Positions 10,760-23,344 are shown, numbered from the stretch's first letter. The stretch: 64,000 bases of DNA from Hymenopellis radicata (GCA_015501595.1 JADNRX010000199.1:39430-103429), one strand, 5' to 3'. The notes: generated by a model not told the origin, from the letters alone. Numbers and translations: made by a program.

Positions 10760-13572
10760 TTGGGTCGTACTTGGTGCTTGCGATTTTTCGGTACGTGTGT
10801 GTGAGGCTGCATTTTCGGCCTGCGAAGTCACGACCGAAAGCGGCTGAACAGCACATCGGTGCACGGCGGCGTCTATCACGACCTAGTATTGGAAAGAGCA
10901 TCGGAGTTCGGCTGAAGGTTGCACTAAGTACGACGATCATGGCCGCTGTAAGCCGTAGATTTCCTAGCAGTACACCAGCTTTTATACTACACTACTATAA
11001 TACTAGAATGTTCTACCTGACTCAAGGATTAGTAAGCCTCGGGGAGGCGGGGCATAGTAATCCGGGCGGATCTGCATAGCACGAGCCACGAAGGTGCTCG
11101 AACCTTCTAACAGATCAATTGTCGTTGGCGGCTTTACTTATTATGCGCAGTTCCTTGTTCTACTTCGAGACTCTTCTCAACGCCTGTCTGATAAAAGGGA
11201 GGCCGTGTCCCAGAATCTGCATTACATTCCCAACTTCCCTTCTTCAGAAATTTCTACCTCAAACTCGTCTACTACTATGGACGACCCAATTTCTGCTCCC
11301 GGAGTATTCCCAACGGAGATTTTCGAAGAAATCATCTTTCATGTACGTTCAGATGCCGTAGTGCTTTTCTAGCTGACTGTATGTCCTTCTGTATAGGTGG
11401 CTCTCTCGAAACGGCCCCCATGGCGTGACCCCGACAGTCCCGCCGCGTCCGACGAGCGACGGCGGACGCGGCATAGGCTTCAGAATTTGCGCCTAGTCTC
11501 CAGCGAATTCAACAAGCTGGCGGCAGATTACCTCTTTTACCGCCTGACCGTCGGGCGGGAGTGGACTCGTCTGAGTTGTGGTCAACAAAATGATCTTTGG
11601 AGGGCACTTGCCGATGGCTCAACTTCCTGCCTGGGAGGCAGTGTGCGGTGGATTTACATCACTCTTGGGATTTTTTCCGGCGACCAACAGGAAATAGAAC
11701 TGTTGGAGCTCATAGCACGTGCTATACCGAAACTACCTCTCCTGGCAGAAGCAACGTACGTATCTCTTTAATATTCCGGGAACATCCCACTTAGCGGTGA
11801 CGGTCCTTCTCGCAGTGTCAGTCTGCAGTACGGGGGTCCTGCACACGGATCTTCCCAACAACAGCAACATCTTGCATGTATTAACAACATTCTCGTAGGA
11901 CTGGCTACTCTACCTCGTGTGCCGCTGAGAGCCTTGACTATAACTATGATCAGCAGTAGCGATGACTGCTGTGTATTCCCGTCCATAGGCGGCTTCACCG
12001 ATCTGAGGAGATTGACTATCCTGCATCCTCTTGATGCGAATATGGTTTCAGCCTTGATCGCTGATAACCCGCACCTGAGCACTCTCACAATAGGTGGCCG
12101 CTCTAATTTCTCTATTGGTGAGGTGCTCCCATCCTTGCCGTCCGATGCAGATCGCTGTTTGAAAGTGTTGAGTCTTGAAGAGCTCACATTTCTTGCTGGT
12201 GATGTCCCCCTTCTGGTTCCCTTCATCAAAGAGGTGAAGAAACTTGAGTTCTGGATGCTGGATCATACTATTCCGGACGACCTCTGGGTGGAGTTCACTC
12301 GACTCCATACTCCTCTGAACTTCTTGAGGATTTTGTACATCCTCGAGTGCCCAATGTACCTGACAGAGTCCTTTGTTGACTTCATATCGTCCTGCAGCAT
12401 CCTCGAAAGACTGCGTGTCGTATCATCTCAGCCCAGCTATGAAAAATATGGTGTTGCCACCAACACCTCTCCCAGGACGATTCGTCGGTTCTGGATCGAT
12501 GCCCTTCCCTGTCTTGCCAGTTCCCTTCGTGAATTGAAGCTAGAGGGTCCCGAGACCTCTGGACTTTGCATACAGGATGTTAAATATGTTGATGCCCTGT
12601 CGGAGTGTCATCTGTTGGAAGTGCTGCAAGTCGTGGCAGTCAACCTTGATCTTGCCACTGGCAGTGCAGCCCAAACACGGACATTCATTGTAAATCATCC
12701 ACGTCCCTCTGTCATAACTTGAAGATTGCGCTAAATCCATTTGCAGCACCGGATCCTGACAACCCTCTGCCAGAATTCGTGGCCAGTCATGAGAGATCTC
12801 TCAATAAAGGACATCCGAGCTGGCGGATTTCCGCACCATAGCATCTTCACTGATAGGGACGTGGTTAACCTGTTACTGCACGACACAGAGTTCGAGAGCT
12901 CGACGGAACAGATATTCAAGACCAGAATACGTATTTTCAACCAACATCATGTGTTCAAGCTCGTTGATGGTGTCGTGCGGTTTATTAATACAGCGTTGAA
13001 GAGGGAGGGACATGCAGGTCATGGCCTTTGGAACACTACCACCGTGAATCAAGGTACTGAAGACCAAAGCGACGATGACGGCGACACGGAAGAGAGCGAC
13101 GTGGGTTACTTCCTCCCTTGGTCAGATTCCGAAGATTCCGAAGACGATTCTTATGATTAAACAAGAGTTAAAATATGTGTTGGTAGTCTGTTTCAAGTAC
13201 TGTTGTTTAGTATTCTACTCGATTCAATGCATTGTGGTCATTCCTGTTCAAGCGAGTCGAGGGAGGCGGAAATAAGGATGCGCTCCTACGGCGGTCGAGA
13301 GACAAGCCTTTCCGCAATGAGGTACAATGTGGCGGGTACAGATACAAATAAGTAACTTTCATACTACGCTATCGTAACAAGACTGTTTGCGATTTCAGTG
13401 AAGAGAGCTCACGCTCATTCGCCTGATCTTAATTTGTGCAAACACTGGTCAGTAGACAAGGAGAGTTGGACGATGACTCAGGCTCACGCCCATTTAAGAT
13501 GGCCAGCCATGCTGTTAACGACGGCCTGCGTCGTTGTGGCATTAGCATCTTGAGAAGCTTCTGCGAGTTCTA
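8395..13572. repeat. Segmental duplication, copy B (intact)
   Basis: Contains the DUF6535 gene from its second exon, a spacer, the F-box/LRR gene and the 3' flank, ending where identity with copy A stops (about 13572 versus 6340). Relative to copy A it has the full DUF6535 exon 3, about 90 bp extra around 10917-11005, and no MITE. It is the better guide to the ancestral arrangement. Confidence 0.88.
11277..13160 (+). CDS. F-box/LRR-like protein
   Basis: Exons 11277-11342, 11397-11755, 11816-12689 and 12747-13160 total 1713 nt (570 aa). The N-terminus FPTEIFEEIIFHV resembles the start of basidiomycete F-box proteins, followed by a basic segment and a leucine-rich region with repeats such as LRRLTILHPLDANMVSALI and CLKVLSLEELTFL. 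The C-terminus is acidic (runs of D, E and S, ending near SEDDSYD). F-box proteins usually present substrates to SCF ubiquitin ligases; the target is unknown. The open frame continues upstream to 11094, but the ATG at 11277 gives the F-box start and matches copy A. It is the intact partner of the pseudogene at 3879. Confidence 0.8.
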
Positions 13573-13781
13573 AATCAGGAAATGAACGCGATCGTCGCTC
13601 GAGCTTAGCAGCCACGCAGATACCTACTGTATACACTCCAGAATAAGCGGCTCACACGACGCTTCCAGAATCAAGTAGCATTGCAACAACGTGACCAGCA
13701 CCAGCCAACTAAGGTATCACTCTGTTATTCCCTCACCAACTCGGCGCGCCGATGGGTCTATACTATGTATGCACTTTGAAA

Positions 13782-14785
13782 CTACAGCTGTGCCTGAAGA
13801 GCCTTTTGTGTAGCCTAAGAAATCATCAATAACATGTTTACTCTCACACAAGACTCACTCACCAACAACGTCGTCGACGCCGCCGGACATCCTTTACCTG
13901 GTCCGTCCAGATTCTGCATGGAAATCAACACAGCCGTAATGCGCCCGATCTCGCCCTGCACTGAATCGTCCTCCGGGAAGCTGATTGCTACGTCGGGGTT
14001 GTTGACCGCATGTCCTGCAGCAACGTCCGCGCTCAAGTGCTCGATAAACGAGGTGCGCTCGGGAGGGCATGCGCAAGGGATGAGGATGGGCTTTCCGTCC
14101 GGGCCAATCGTGCCGTCGCAGTCGCCCGTGCCAGATGGGTTCGTGTTGGCTGTGATGCCAAAGTCTGGCACGAGAGCGGGGTCAACACCACCAGTGGCAG
14201 GTGCCGTGTCCGTGGTAGTGCCGTTGTTCGCGTCTGTAGGAGCGGTAGCGGGGTCCGAAGTGGTGGCAGGTGCCGAGATGGGCGCGGCGGGTGCGGTTGT
14301 TGCCGTTCCATCTTGCAAAGCCTTCTGCCTTTTCAACAGATCCGTTGAGGCAGCGGGACAGCCAACACCTGCTCCATTCAGATTCTGCAACGAAATCAAC
14401 ACAGCGGTGGCACGCGCAATCTCGGACTGAACCGAATCGTCTGTAGGGAAGCTGATGGCGACAGAGGGGTTGTTCACGGCATGTCCAGCCGCAACATCTG
14501 CACTCAGGTGCTGTGGCAATTGTTAGAACACGCCACATTGAAGGAACATGCGAAGCCCGTACAGCAATGAATGAGTTACGTTCTGGCGGACATGCGCAAG
14601 GAATGAGGATGGGTTTTCCCGTTGGGTCCGGTTGTCCCATCGCAATCGCCTGTCCCGGACGGGTTGGTACCCGCGATAATGCCAAAGTCGGGTACGAGAT
14701 TCGGGTCAACATCGCGTCGAACAGGCGCAGAGTAAACTGACACGATGACAGCGCCAGCTGCGAAAAGGGTAGTCGTGAATTTCAT
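13782..14785 (-). CDS. Small secreted protein with two tandem ~115-residue domains
   Basis: Minus-strand exons 14785-14563, 14510-13863 and 13814-13782. The N-terminus MKFTTTLFAAGAVIVSVYSA is a signal peptide followed by PVRR, a possible processing site. Two near-identical domains follow, each with DPxLVPDFGI, NPSGTGDCDG, IPCACPPER, HLSADVAAGHAVNNP, AISFP.DDSV and GCPAAST, and four cysteines each. A Thr/Ala/Pro-rich linker joins them. The second and third exons are in phase. Exon 1 is 223 nt, one too many: at 14614-14620 domain 1 has one base more than domain 2, shifting frame inside GPNGKP. Without it the product is 300 aa. Function unknown; similar domains occur in agaric secretomes. The frame break may be an assembly artefact. 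Confidence 0.75.
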
Positions 14786-16629
14786 AACAGTTTCAAGTGT
14801 GGCCAATTGAAGATGCTAGGTTGAACTTGAAGAAGAGTAAAAAAAGAATGTATGGCAACCGTGCAAAAGAAATGAAGAATTCTGCGTCTAGCAGAGAGTG
14901 GGCGACACAGTCGGGAAGGAAGGTGGTGGTAAGAAGGTAAGAGGTAATGAGCCCCATCGTCCATCGAACCTTTTGAAGGTTGTGTGTGCCTTGTTCAACA
15001 CGCTTTGATGGCAACTGTCAGTGTCAACGGGCTTGGCCGTCTAACCTCGGTAAGTAGCCTTCCGGATCACGCGATCCCATTATCGCCTTTTCTGGTTTGT
15101 ACTGCTCTTCCCCACGACTGTGAAATCCTGATAGTGGAGCGACGAACGTGCCTCGCTTGATAAATGCCCACTTAACACCTTTCGCCTCCTTGAACGAACA
15201 TAGGCAACTTCTATCCTCCATGTGGTTATCCCCTCCAACCATCAACAATATGATTTGGCCATGTTTCAAAACTTTCAAAGGGTACAAATCTTATGGGACG
15301 ATGGTTACTGTCGTCGGTGAGCCCACCTCCTCGACGAAACAAGGTATTGATATATTGAAATTCTCTTGTTGTGAATGGAGCTTCACAGTTCTCTAGGATA
15401 GATCGTCAAGGTGACTTTAGCCTCTTCTCGATATTGCTCGCTCTCGTCATGTCCACATTCCACAGCTAGACGAGACGCAATCCCAACGTAATACGGCAAG
15501 CTAGTTGTACACAACACGCTTGCGGGGTATCGGAGCCTCTTATGGTTTAGACCGCAGTGGCGTATACAAGCGCGGTCGGGAGATCATCACGGATTCGAGA
15601 CTAGCATCTCTACCGACGTTCTCTCGAGCCAAATTTCTTCTTCTCTCCATGGTCAATCCGGACACCTGCAAGCATAACTCGATGCCCCTGTTCTTGAAGG
15701 ATGTTATGGTGGATAACCCTCGTCCTGTGGATAAGACGACAGGTTTTCGGGTACTCAGATGGGCATGAACCTGGTACTGGAGGCTGCGATCGCATATCTG
15801 GTCTCGCCGGAAAATCTGTTCGCATCCCTGGTCGTGCCATCCAGGTACACTTGTCGTTGCGATGTTTCTTGACTTACGCTTTCCCTCTAGCACTTCGCTG
15901 AAGTTACTCACGGCTTCGCTCCTGATAACCCAAATTGCTTGGATTCATCATAATCCGTACGACGCGACTTGCTCGCCTGTTTTGCCTCCTCTTCCTGTGC
16001 TTACAGCTTCGCTAGAAGGCTACTAAGGAGAAGAAAGTAGGAAATTGTGTACGTCCGATTGTGTATACTACTACGAGCGCAGGTCGATCTTGTTCCTCTA
16101 GTCTCGGCTCTCCCAAATTCAATCAGTCGTTAGTCCGACAAGCCTGGCCCAAGTCGCTGCTGCTCATTGCAATACGCGGAGAATTAGTCATAACCGATTC
16201 GTCTCCCGGACTCTGGAGTCTGCATCGTAATCTGGACTTCAGTGGCAGCATAGCAAGAGCGCCTGTGCGACCGCCGAGCGCAGTTGGGGATCGTCACACA
16301 TTCGAAATTCGATTTCATTCTCCTTTCGGGCGATAATGCTCATTGCTCACACACAGATTTACACCCATGCCCTTGTTCTCAGAGGATTGTACGGGGCGGA
16401 GATGTTATAAAAGACCAGGACAGCATGGCAACTCGACTCCAAATTATGGACTCGGAGCTCATCATCACTAAGGAACCTCTTTCCACGTGGGCCGATATGT
16501 CGCTTTTAAAAGGTTGATCGCAGTGCAAGGGACTCTGCCACTTTAATCTGCCGCACGCGCAGCACCGTCTGTCTTTAAAGATTCTTTTCCGCCGTGTTGA
16601 TCACATTTTCTTCCTTCCTTTACCCCGCC
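14786..16629. other. Intergenic region, nothing recognised
   Basis: Open frames at 15024-15287 and 15540-15911 (minus) and 15505-15768 (plus) show no family resemblance and contradict each other. TATA-like TTATAAAAG at 16406-16414 may belong to the GH16 gene that starts at 16630. Confidence 0.4.
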
Positions 16630-18069
16630 ATGCACTCCCTCTCTCTAGCAGTCGCCGCGCTCGGCGTCCTCTCCTGCGAACTGGTAGCTGCGACCAGCTA
16701 CGACATGGTCAAAGAATACGCTGGTTCTGGGTTCTTTGACGACTGGACGTTCTATGACCACTGTGCGTAACTTTTCATGCCGCGAATTTTCCTACTGACC
16801 ACCGTCGGCAGACGACAATCTCACCAACGGAGACGCCATGTAATCCTGTTCTATTTCGAGCCGCCGCTGGGGCACTAACCGTTCTTCACCCTGCAGCTTC
16901 GTTGGAGCCAATTCTGATCTCAACCTCGCATATGTCGACAGCTCAACAAACCGCGCTATCATGAAGGTCGACAACTCTAGCACGGTGGCATACAACGAGA
17001 AGCGCTCGACAGTCCGCATTTCGTCCAACGACAAATATGAGGTTGGCAGTCTATGGATAGCCGACTTTTACCATGTGCCATACGGAGTACGTCGTCATTG
17101 TTCTGATGTCCGTGTCGCTGACAATTTCGCGTAGTGCTCGGTGTGGCCTGCATGGTAAGACGGGTGGCTAATTTTATACGTGTAAAACGTAAACTAACAC
17201 CGACGCAGGTGGGCACAGGCATCTGATTGGCCAACAGGCGGGTGAGTTAGACGGCCAAATTCTGTGAAGACTGATTAACTGAACTGTACGGGTAGTGAAA
17301 TCGACACCTTTGAAGGTGTCAATCAAGTCACCCACAATCAAATGGCGCTCCATACCACGGACAATTGCAAACAAGTGGATCCTGTACAAACCTCCACTCT
17401 CATTAACTCTACCGACTGCAACCACGACACGAACGACAACGAAGGTTGTGTTGTAACAGATCCCTCCACGGCGTCGTATGGTGCGGCCTTTGCCCAGGCT
17501 CAAGGTGGCGTCTTCGTCACCGAGTTCGCTGAGAGTGGTATCTCGTACGTGCTGTCCGTTCATCCTTCAGTCTCTAAATCTAACAATTTGTAACAGCGTA
17601 TGGTTCTTCTCACGGAGCGATGTCCCAGATTCCATCTCCGGAAACTCCAGCTCTATAAGCACTGATAACCTCGGAACGCCCACCGCGAATTGGCCTACTG
17701 GCGGTTGTGACATCGATTCCCATTTCGAAGCGCAGAACCTAATTTTTGACATTACGCTTTGTGGAGGTACGCTGCTTCGCCATGAATGCAGACACGCAGG
17801 TACTAACGACCATCGTTGTAGACTTTGCTGGAGCAACAAGCACGTTCGCCGAGACTTGCACTGGGACGTGTTACACGGACTATGTCATTGGGGATGCCTC
17901 GAATTACGACAATGCTTACTTCGATGTGGATTTCGTTCGGGTCTTCAGCAAGAGTGGCACGAATACAGTTGTCTCTGACAACAGCAGTACACCCTCATTA
18001 GCTGCGTCATGGAAGTCTCGGGTGGCTGCATTACTTGGCGCTGGCGCCGCTGCATGGTTGATCCTATAA
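16630..18069 (+). CDS. Glycoside hydrolase family 16, secreted, probably GPI-anchored
   Basis: Eight exons: 16630-16762, 16812-16839, 16897-17086, 17135-17154, 17209-17241, 17296-17544, 17597-17766 and 17822-18069. They sum to 1071 nt (356 aa) in phase. The signal peptide MHSLSLAVAALGVLSCELVA is followed by the GH16 fold. The catalytic motif GGEIDTFEGVN (nucleophile E, helper D, acid/base E) is complete and is split after GG by intron 5; the aromatic substrate face PAWWAQASDWPTGG precedes it. The C-terminus has a Ser-rich stretch and a hydrophobic tail (VAALLGAGAAAWLIL) fitting a GPI signal. The family in fungi acts on beta-1,3 or mixed beta-glucans, so a cell-wall remodelling role is likely. 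Exons of 20, 28 and 33 nt make it easy to mis-predict. Confidence 0.93.
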
Positions 18070-19673
18070 TTACTTGAATAATTTCTTGGACACTTCATAA
18101 TCACGGTGTGGTAGACTTGTAGCATAGTAATAACTTGCCCATTGAAGAGAATAGACTAGGCGCAGGGACGCGCAGATTCGAACAAGTAACTACGAATAGA
18201 TAGAAGGATGATCATCGTAGAGAAGGACAGCCATGGATGTCGCTCAAATGCCTTGAGAGCGCCGACGTCAAAGATTTGTGAACGTAGCTATGTATGCCTT
18301 GAATCACACTGTACTGGATGGGGAACTGTGGTGATATTTATGACAGGGTACATGGAGCATGTAGTACACATGATAGACGGTGACGGTGACGAAAGACGGT
18401 ACGTGGACAGAGGACGCTGAAAAAGACGCGTAAGCAAGCTGAATTGAGGACATGTAAAGAGAATTCAGAGAGCTAGGAAAAGTTTTCGGCAAATTTGCAC
18501 GGCGATGTCTAGTCGCCTCTTGGAAACACGGACCATAGCATGAGTCATCATGATAGGGGAGAAGGAGAGAGATTCGCGAAGGGACTGAGGGAGACACTCA
18601 CAGTTAAGGAGAATTCGAGTCGACAGGTGAAGGCAAGAAGATACAGTCCGAAAAACGGAAGAAAAAAGCTTTTATACATCGGCCCTAACGGAGTTCGAAA
18701 TCTGTGATGGCCGATTTTTCCCCGACCGTTTCCTTTTTGACATTTCAAGTCGACTATCAACTGGAACGCGTCGGAAGGAGCCTCGTTTATCCCAAAACAT
18801 TGCCTCCCGCATAGTCTTCATGTGTTTGTCGGGGTATACAGGACTTGCTGGGTCATTTGAGTGGTACTACGCGCCCTTCGGTGACCGTGTACAGCCCTTC
18901 ACCCGCCTCCACTGATCTCCTGAAGGCTGAAGGACAGAGTCGAAAATATCCCTTGATCCAACTCCATTTAGTCTCGCCACGCTGCCGCCTTGAAACATCG
19001 GAGAGTGTACATCGGTGTGTCAAGGCAATACACGGAATGTATACACTTGTATACATGGGGCTCTAGCCTCTCGCAAGGTAACGAAAGCATATGTCCCTGC
19101 AGGAGAAGCTACTCGGCGAACGCTGGAGTTAGAAGCTGATCAGCGCTGCCTTCTCAGTATGTATGTCCGAGCGCTGATGGTCACAATTTGCTGCGTTAAC
19201 AATTGTTTGCTTATAGTTAATGTTTTGTAGTCTCTAATCTTGTGGAAATCATTGCGTCCTGCCGACACTTCTTTGGCGCGTTAACTTAACAGCCGTTTTC
19301 CGCGAAACCGGTTCCTTCAAAATGTGATGATTCATGAACGTTTGAACGACCATGCGTCTAAGCCGCATCCGAAGCAGCCAACGTATCGTGGTATTTTAAC
19401 ACTCAATCTTCCTCTTCTGAAGCCTTCAAAGGAAACTGCAGTTGGTCTGGTCACTGATCATAGTTCATCTGATTCCCGATAGCGGACTTAGTCATGCTGC
19501 AGATCATGAGGTCATGTCGAAAGCGACTTGCCTTCCGACCACCTTCACCAGTTTAACGTTCAACGGTTGCCTCGCTCGTGTATTTGCGAGCACATGCGAT
19601 AAAGCCTGCCTGGTAAGTCATATCGATGGAGCTGGTATATTTCGTTTATCATGATTTCGTAGGTATAATCATT
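18070..19673. other. Intergenic region, nothing recognised
   Basis: Follows the GH16 stop. Only short conflicting frames are seen, none with a family signature. The stretch near 18600-18800 is purine-rich on the plus strand. Confidence 0.4.
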
Positions 19674-21156
19674 ATGAGAGCAGTACTGATCAAAGATGGC
19701 AAAGGCCCAGTCGAAAACCTGTACATTGGCGAGGTACCGACGCCCTCTTTAGGGAACGGCCAGATACTAGTGCGGGTGATTGTCTCCATCGATGAACTCG
19801 AAGTCAAGGAAACAACTTACACTTGACCAGATCAAGGCATTTGGTCTCAACCGCATGGATATTCTTCAACGCAACGTAGACACCTCAACACCTACCGAGA
19901 TGAACCTCTGAATCTGATCTTAACTACATTAGGGCAACTATCCAGTTCCTCCTGGCGCCTCAACTCTTCTCGGCGTCGAATTTTCGGGCATCATAGCACA
20001 GCTTGGTCAAGGCGTTTCCGATGAGTGGGCTGACGGTGATGAAGTCTTCGGGATCGCGGGTGGGGTAGGACTTGGAACTGCCGATATTTTTCTCCATGAG
20101 CCTGACGTTTCGCAGGGCGCGTACGCCGAATATATCGTTGTAAATCCAACACATCTGATGCATAAGCCTTTGAAGCTGTCCTGGGCGGAGGCTGCCAGTG
20201 TTCCCGAAGTTTTTCTCACAGGTAAGGATGTCAATTTACTTCGTGCAACAGGGACGGTGTCACGGTGATTACTTTTAGCGTACCAAGGTATCCATGTTTA
20301 CGGACGGCTTCAAGGGACTGAAAGCGTTCTCATTCATGCTGCCGCATCGGGTGTGGGCATCGCCGCCATTCAAATGGCGCGGGCTGCTGGAGCGTGGGTG
20401 CTGTCTCCTTCATAAAACTCTTGGCTTAGCTTTTCATAGAACGAACGTTATAGCCACCGCGTCGACGAAGGAAAAATTAGACTGGTTACGTTCAATCCCC
20501 AACGGCGCCACACATGCCGTCAACTACACGACACAGGACTTCTCTGAGGAGGTCAGGAAGATAACTTCCGGAGCCGGTGTGAACGTGATATTGGACTTCG
20601 TGGGAACGACCCACTGGGATAAGAATATAGATTCTTTAGGCATCGATGGACGGATGGTCATTTTTGCGTTCTTGAGTGGTAGGAATCTTACTTTGATGTT
20701 GCAGAGTATATTTGAACGTTCGTCAAGGTTCTGCCATACCAACGGCCGACCTGGCACCGATTCTAAGAAAGCGTCTGCAAATAACTGGCTCGACACTCCG
20801 GTCCCGCAGCTTGCAGTATCAGGCCGATTTGATCTCCCAGTGCGTAAATCACTTGTCGCGAAGTCCTTACTGATGGCCGTTAACGTTAGATTGAAGACCG
20901 AGTACCTAGGCAAAGTGAGCGGTAAAGATGGCGACGGCGTGATACGGACGTACATTCACAAGGTACTGGTCTACTGGCGCCCTGTGCCCGTGGCTGACCT
21001 ATCCGAACCCAGATTTTCAATTGGAGTGACATACAGGCTGCTCACAAAGAGATGGAGGCGAACAAGAATATGTATGTGCTTCATCAAATGTTATGTCGCC
21101 GGCATCATCTTCTGACTGATCTTCTCAGTGGGAAAATCATTGCTGAAATCGTGTAG
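19674..21156 (+). CDS. Quinone oxidoreductase, PIG3-type medium-chain reductase
   Basis: Nine exons: 19674-19775, 19831-19875, 19933-20221, 20279-20393, 20440-20678, 20728-20839, 20890-20962, 21013-21071 and 21129-21156. They total 1062 nt (353 aa) in phase. Family signatures in order: MRAVLIKDGKGP start, KAFGLNRMDILQRNGNYPVP substrate-side motif, GVEFSGI, GAYAEY, the nucleotide-binding HAAASGVGIAAIQMARAAGA, LDFVG, LRKRLQITGSTLRSRS (typical of TP53I3/PIG3 relatives), DGVIRTYIHKV and a closing NIGKIIAEIV. It should reduce quinones or reactive carbonyls with NADPH in the cytosol. No zinc-binding cysteines are seen, as expected. The last exon is only 28 nt. Confidence 0.92.
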
Positions 21157-23205
21157 ACCTGAATGTCTTTCGGGAATGCGCGTCAGGACCATAATTAACT
21201 AAATGGTCAATCGTGAAGCGCGCACAACGTCGGAGGATTTTGTTCCGTTTAGTTTTCATTAACTTCTTAGCTCCGTAAACCGCCGGTTGCAAATAGCGGG
21301 TGTTCATCGCAATGTCGAATTGATGCTAGGAATGGTCAACTGTCTGGACTTCTGAGTGGTACCTCATCTGCCTCGCCTCCACACTCGCGTAAGGGCCCTG
21401 TCGAAGATGTCACCATTGACGCGTCCTCGACAGTTTCCGAGGTGCTCTCGCTGAATCAAAGACCCGAGACTCTTCACTATACCATAGACGCGCGTGAAAA
21501 GTCCGACTTGGGGTTCGGAAGACGCGCAGAACGGTCCACCTGCGCGGCGTGTTGTGATCGCCGCTCAGGCAAATTCCTTGTCCTTGTGCCGGATTGGGAT
21601 AGTCATGCGTGATTGGAGGGAGCTCGTGTACTCCACGCGCGTACTCAACTCTTCTTCGACCACGTTTCTCCGTGTTTCGCGAACAACTTTTGCATTCACA
21701 CTTCCGAGAAGCTGGGGGCGTCTTTGGAAAGCTGCGTGTTCCGCCAATTTGCAAGTCCAGCCCTTTCATTGACCTATGCAAGTCCATGGTTCCCGGGATG
21801 CATCAGATAGCAGGAGAGAATAGTTACGCTTGGAGATATGCCAATGCACGTAATTGTTGGCGTGCTAGCTCACGCAGAGTTCCCTCAGTCTACCTGATAT
21901 CGCGTCTCCCGGTATTTGCAACATGCAAGCCGAATCGGTTAGGCTGTCACGGGTGAAGGAAATCTGATAAAGGCAGTCTCTCGGTTGACGGGTTTCTGTT
22001 TAGAACAGAATGGGACCTCTTGATGGTGAGCATGCATTCCGAAAGCAACTGACGATTCGGGAAGCACAGCCACGCCCACGTTCCACACCGATATGTCCGT
22101 CGGACTTGAAGGATTGGGGAACCTTGGAGGGTCATATTTGCAACCATGCATCATTTGATTCATTTCATTTCAAAGAATACCTGGCAGATATTGGTGGGCT
22201 ATGCATAGCACCAACTCTCGACGTGTCTAGAGCTGATTTATCAATTCTTGGAATTGTGAACGGGCTTCATCGCGTCAGATAGAGAGCTCACCGAACCTGT
22301 CCACAAGTCTACTTTAATTGGGACAATCCCCAGACCATCCCGTTTGAATAACGATGTGCTGCATTAATCATTTCAGGACCATCGCAAAGTGTACATCAAA
22401 CGGGTCTGTAACGTTATCGGGAGGGCGACCTGAGACCTGAAAGGCCGGCATGCTAACATTGATGCCTTGCACATGATACTGAACCGCGGGATTAAGTAGA
22501 ACCCTAGACGAGTGAGAGCGATGCATACGCTTTAGGAATGCGCAATGAAACGTCACCGCGTCACCATTTTGATGATTATGGCAGAGACGGCTGATTTGAG
22601 TTTGATATCTGCTATTTCGCGTAGTCCGGCCTCTGCATGACACACGAGTTCGGGAACGTGGAAGATGCCCGCAATGTTTACTAGTTGTAGCTACAGAAGT
22701 CACGCTTCTGAAGCGAACTCGAAGGGAGAAAATAACTAGCGACACCCACGGCAATTGGGGCGGCGAGTGGAAGATACCGATGCCTTGTAAAATAGCGCTC
22801 AGTGCGGAACGATTCCTGCGTACCGTTTTGAGCCAAGGAGGGATAGAATAAGCAATCGCAAAGCGATATGGCTGGATATCACCGCATCCCGGTTTCGGCG
22901 GTTACCCAGACCGCGTCATACACGAAGGGCGGCGAGGCTGTGTACAGGAAAAGAACAAAAATTCGGAATGAAAGGGCAGGAACAAACAGCTTTGCAGTGT
23001 TGATTGCCCAAATAGGAATCCCATGGACCCTGCAAATCTGTGAAACGAGACGGGCGTTGACTCGTTGTATCACTCCTCCCTAAATTTTTCAAACTAGGCG
23101 CTTTCGTGAGATTTTGATTGGTAAAGGCCCCGTCACGCCTCCCAAATAGAGTCAGAGCAAGTCACCCTTCGCGCTTATGTGCCGTACGGAAGTTGCCAGA
23201 AATCC
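21157..23205. other. Intergenic region, nothing recognised
   Basis: Frames on the minus strand at 21410-21787 and 22368-22754 are open for 125-128 codons but match nothing I know and lack a consistent exon chain. Low confidence that any is real. Confidence 0.35.
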
Positions 23206-23214
23206 TATATAAGG
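23206..23214 (+). promoter_or_regulatory. TATA box of the 32-codon gene
   Basis: TATATAAGG lies 131 bp before the ATG at 23345 and is followed by a C/T/A-rich leader (23280-23344). Strong TATA plus pyrimidine-rich leader is common in highly expressed fungal genes. Confidence 0.6.
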
Positions 23215-23344
23215 GCCCCGTCTTTTCCGTCGATCCTTCAGTACTCCTCACAGCTGGTATCCGACTACATCTCCGGAACCACTTAAACCACTACCGCTAC
23301 CACTACCACCTACACCCTACACCCTTCCTTTCACCTCCCACATA

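Noticed and set aside
13834..14430. 198-codon plus-strand frame
   Set aside because: Antisense shadow of the repeat-domain secreted protein, which has signal peptide, introns and repeated domain structure on the minus strand.
18208..18597. Short opposing frames between GH16 and the oxidoreductase
   Set aside because: Mutually overlapping, low-complexity translations without start context.
21410..22760. Minus-strand genes at 21410-21787 and 22368-22754
   Set aside because: Open frames without splice logic or family resemblance.
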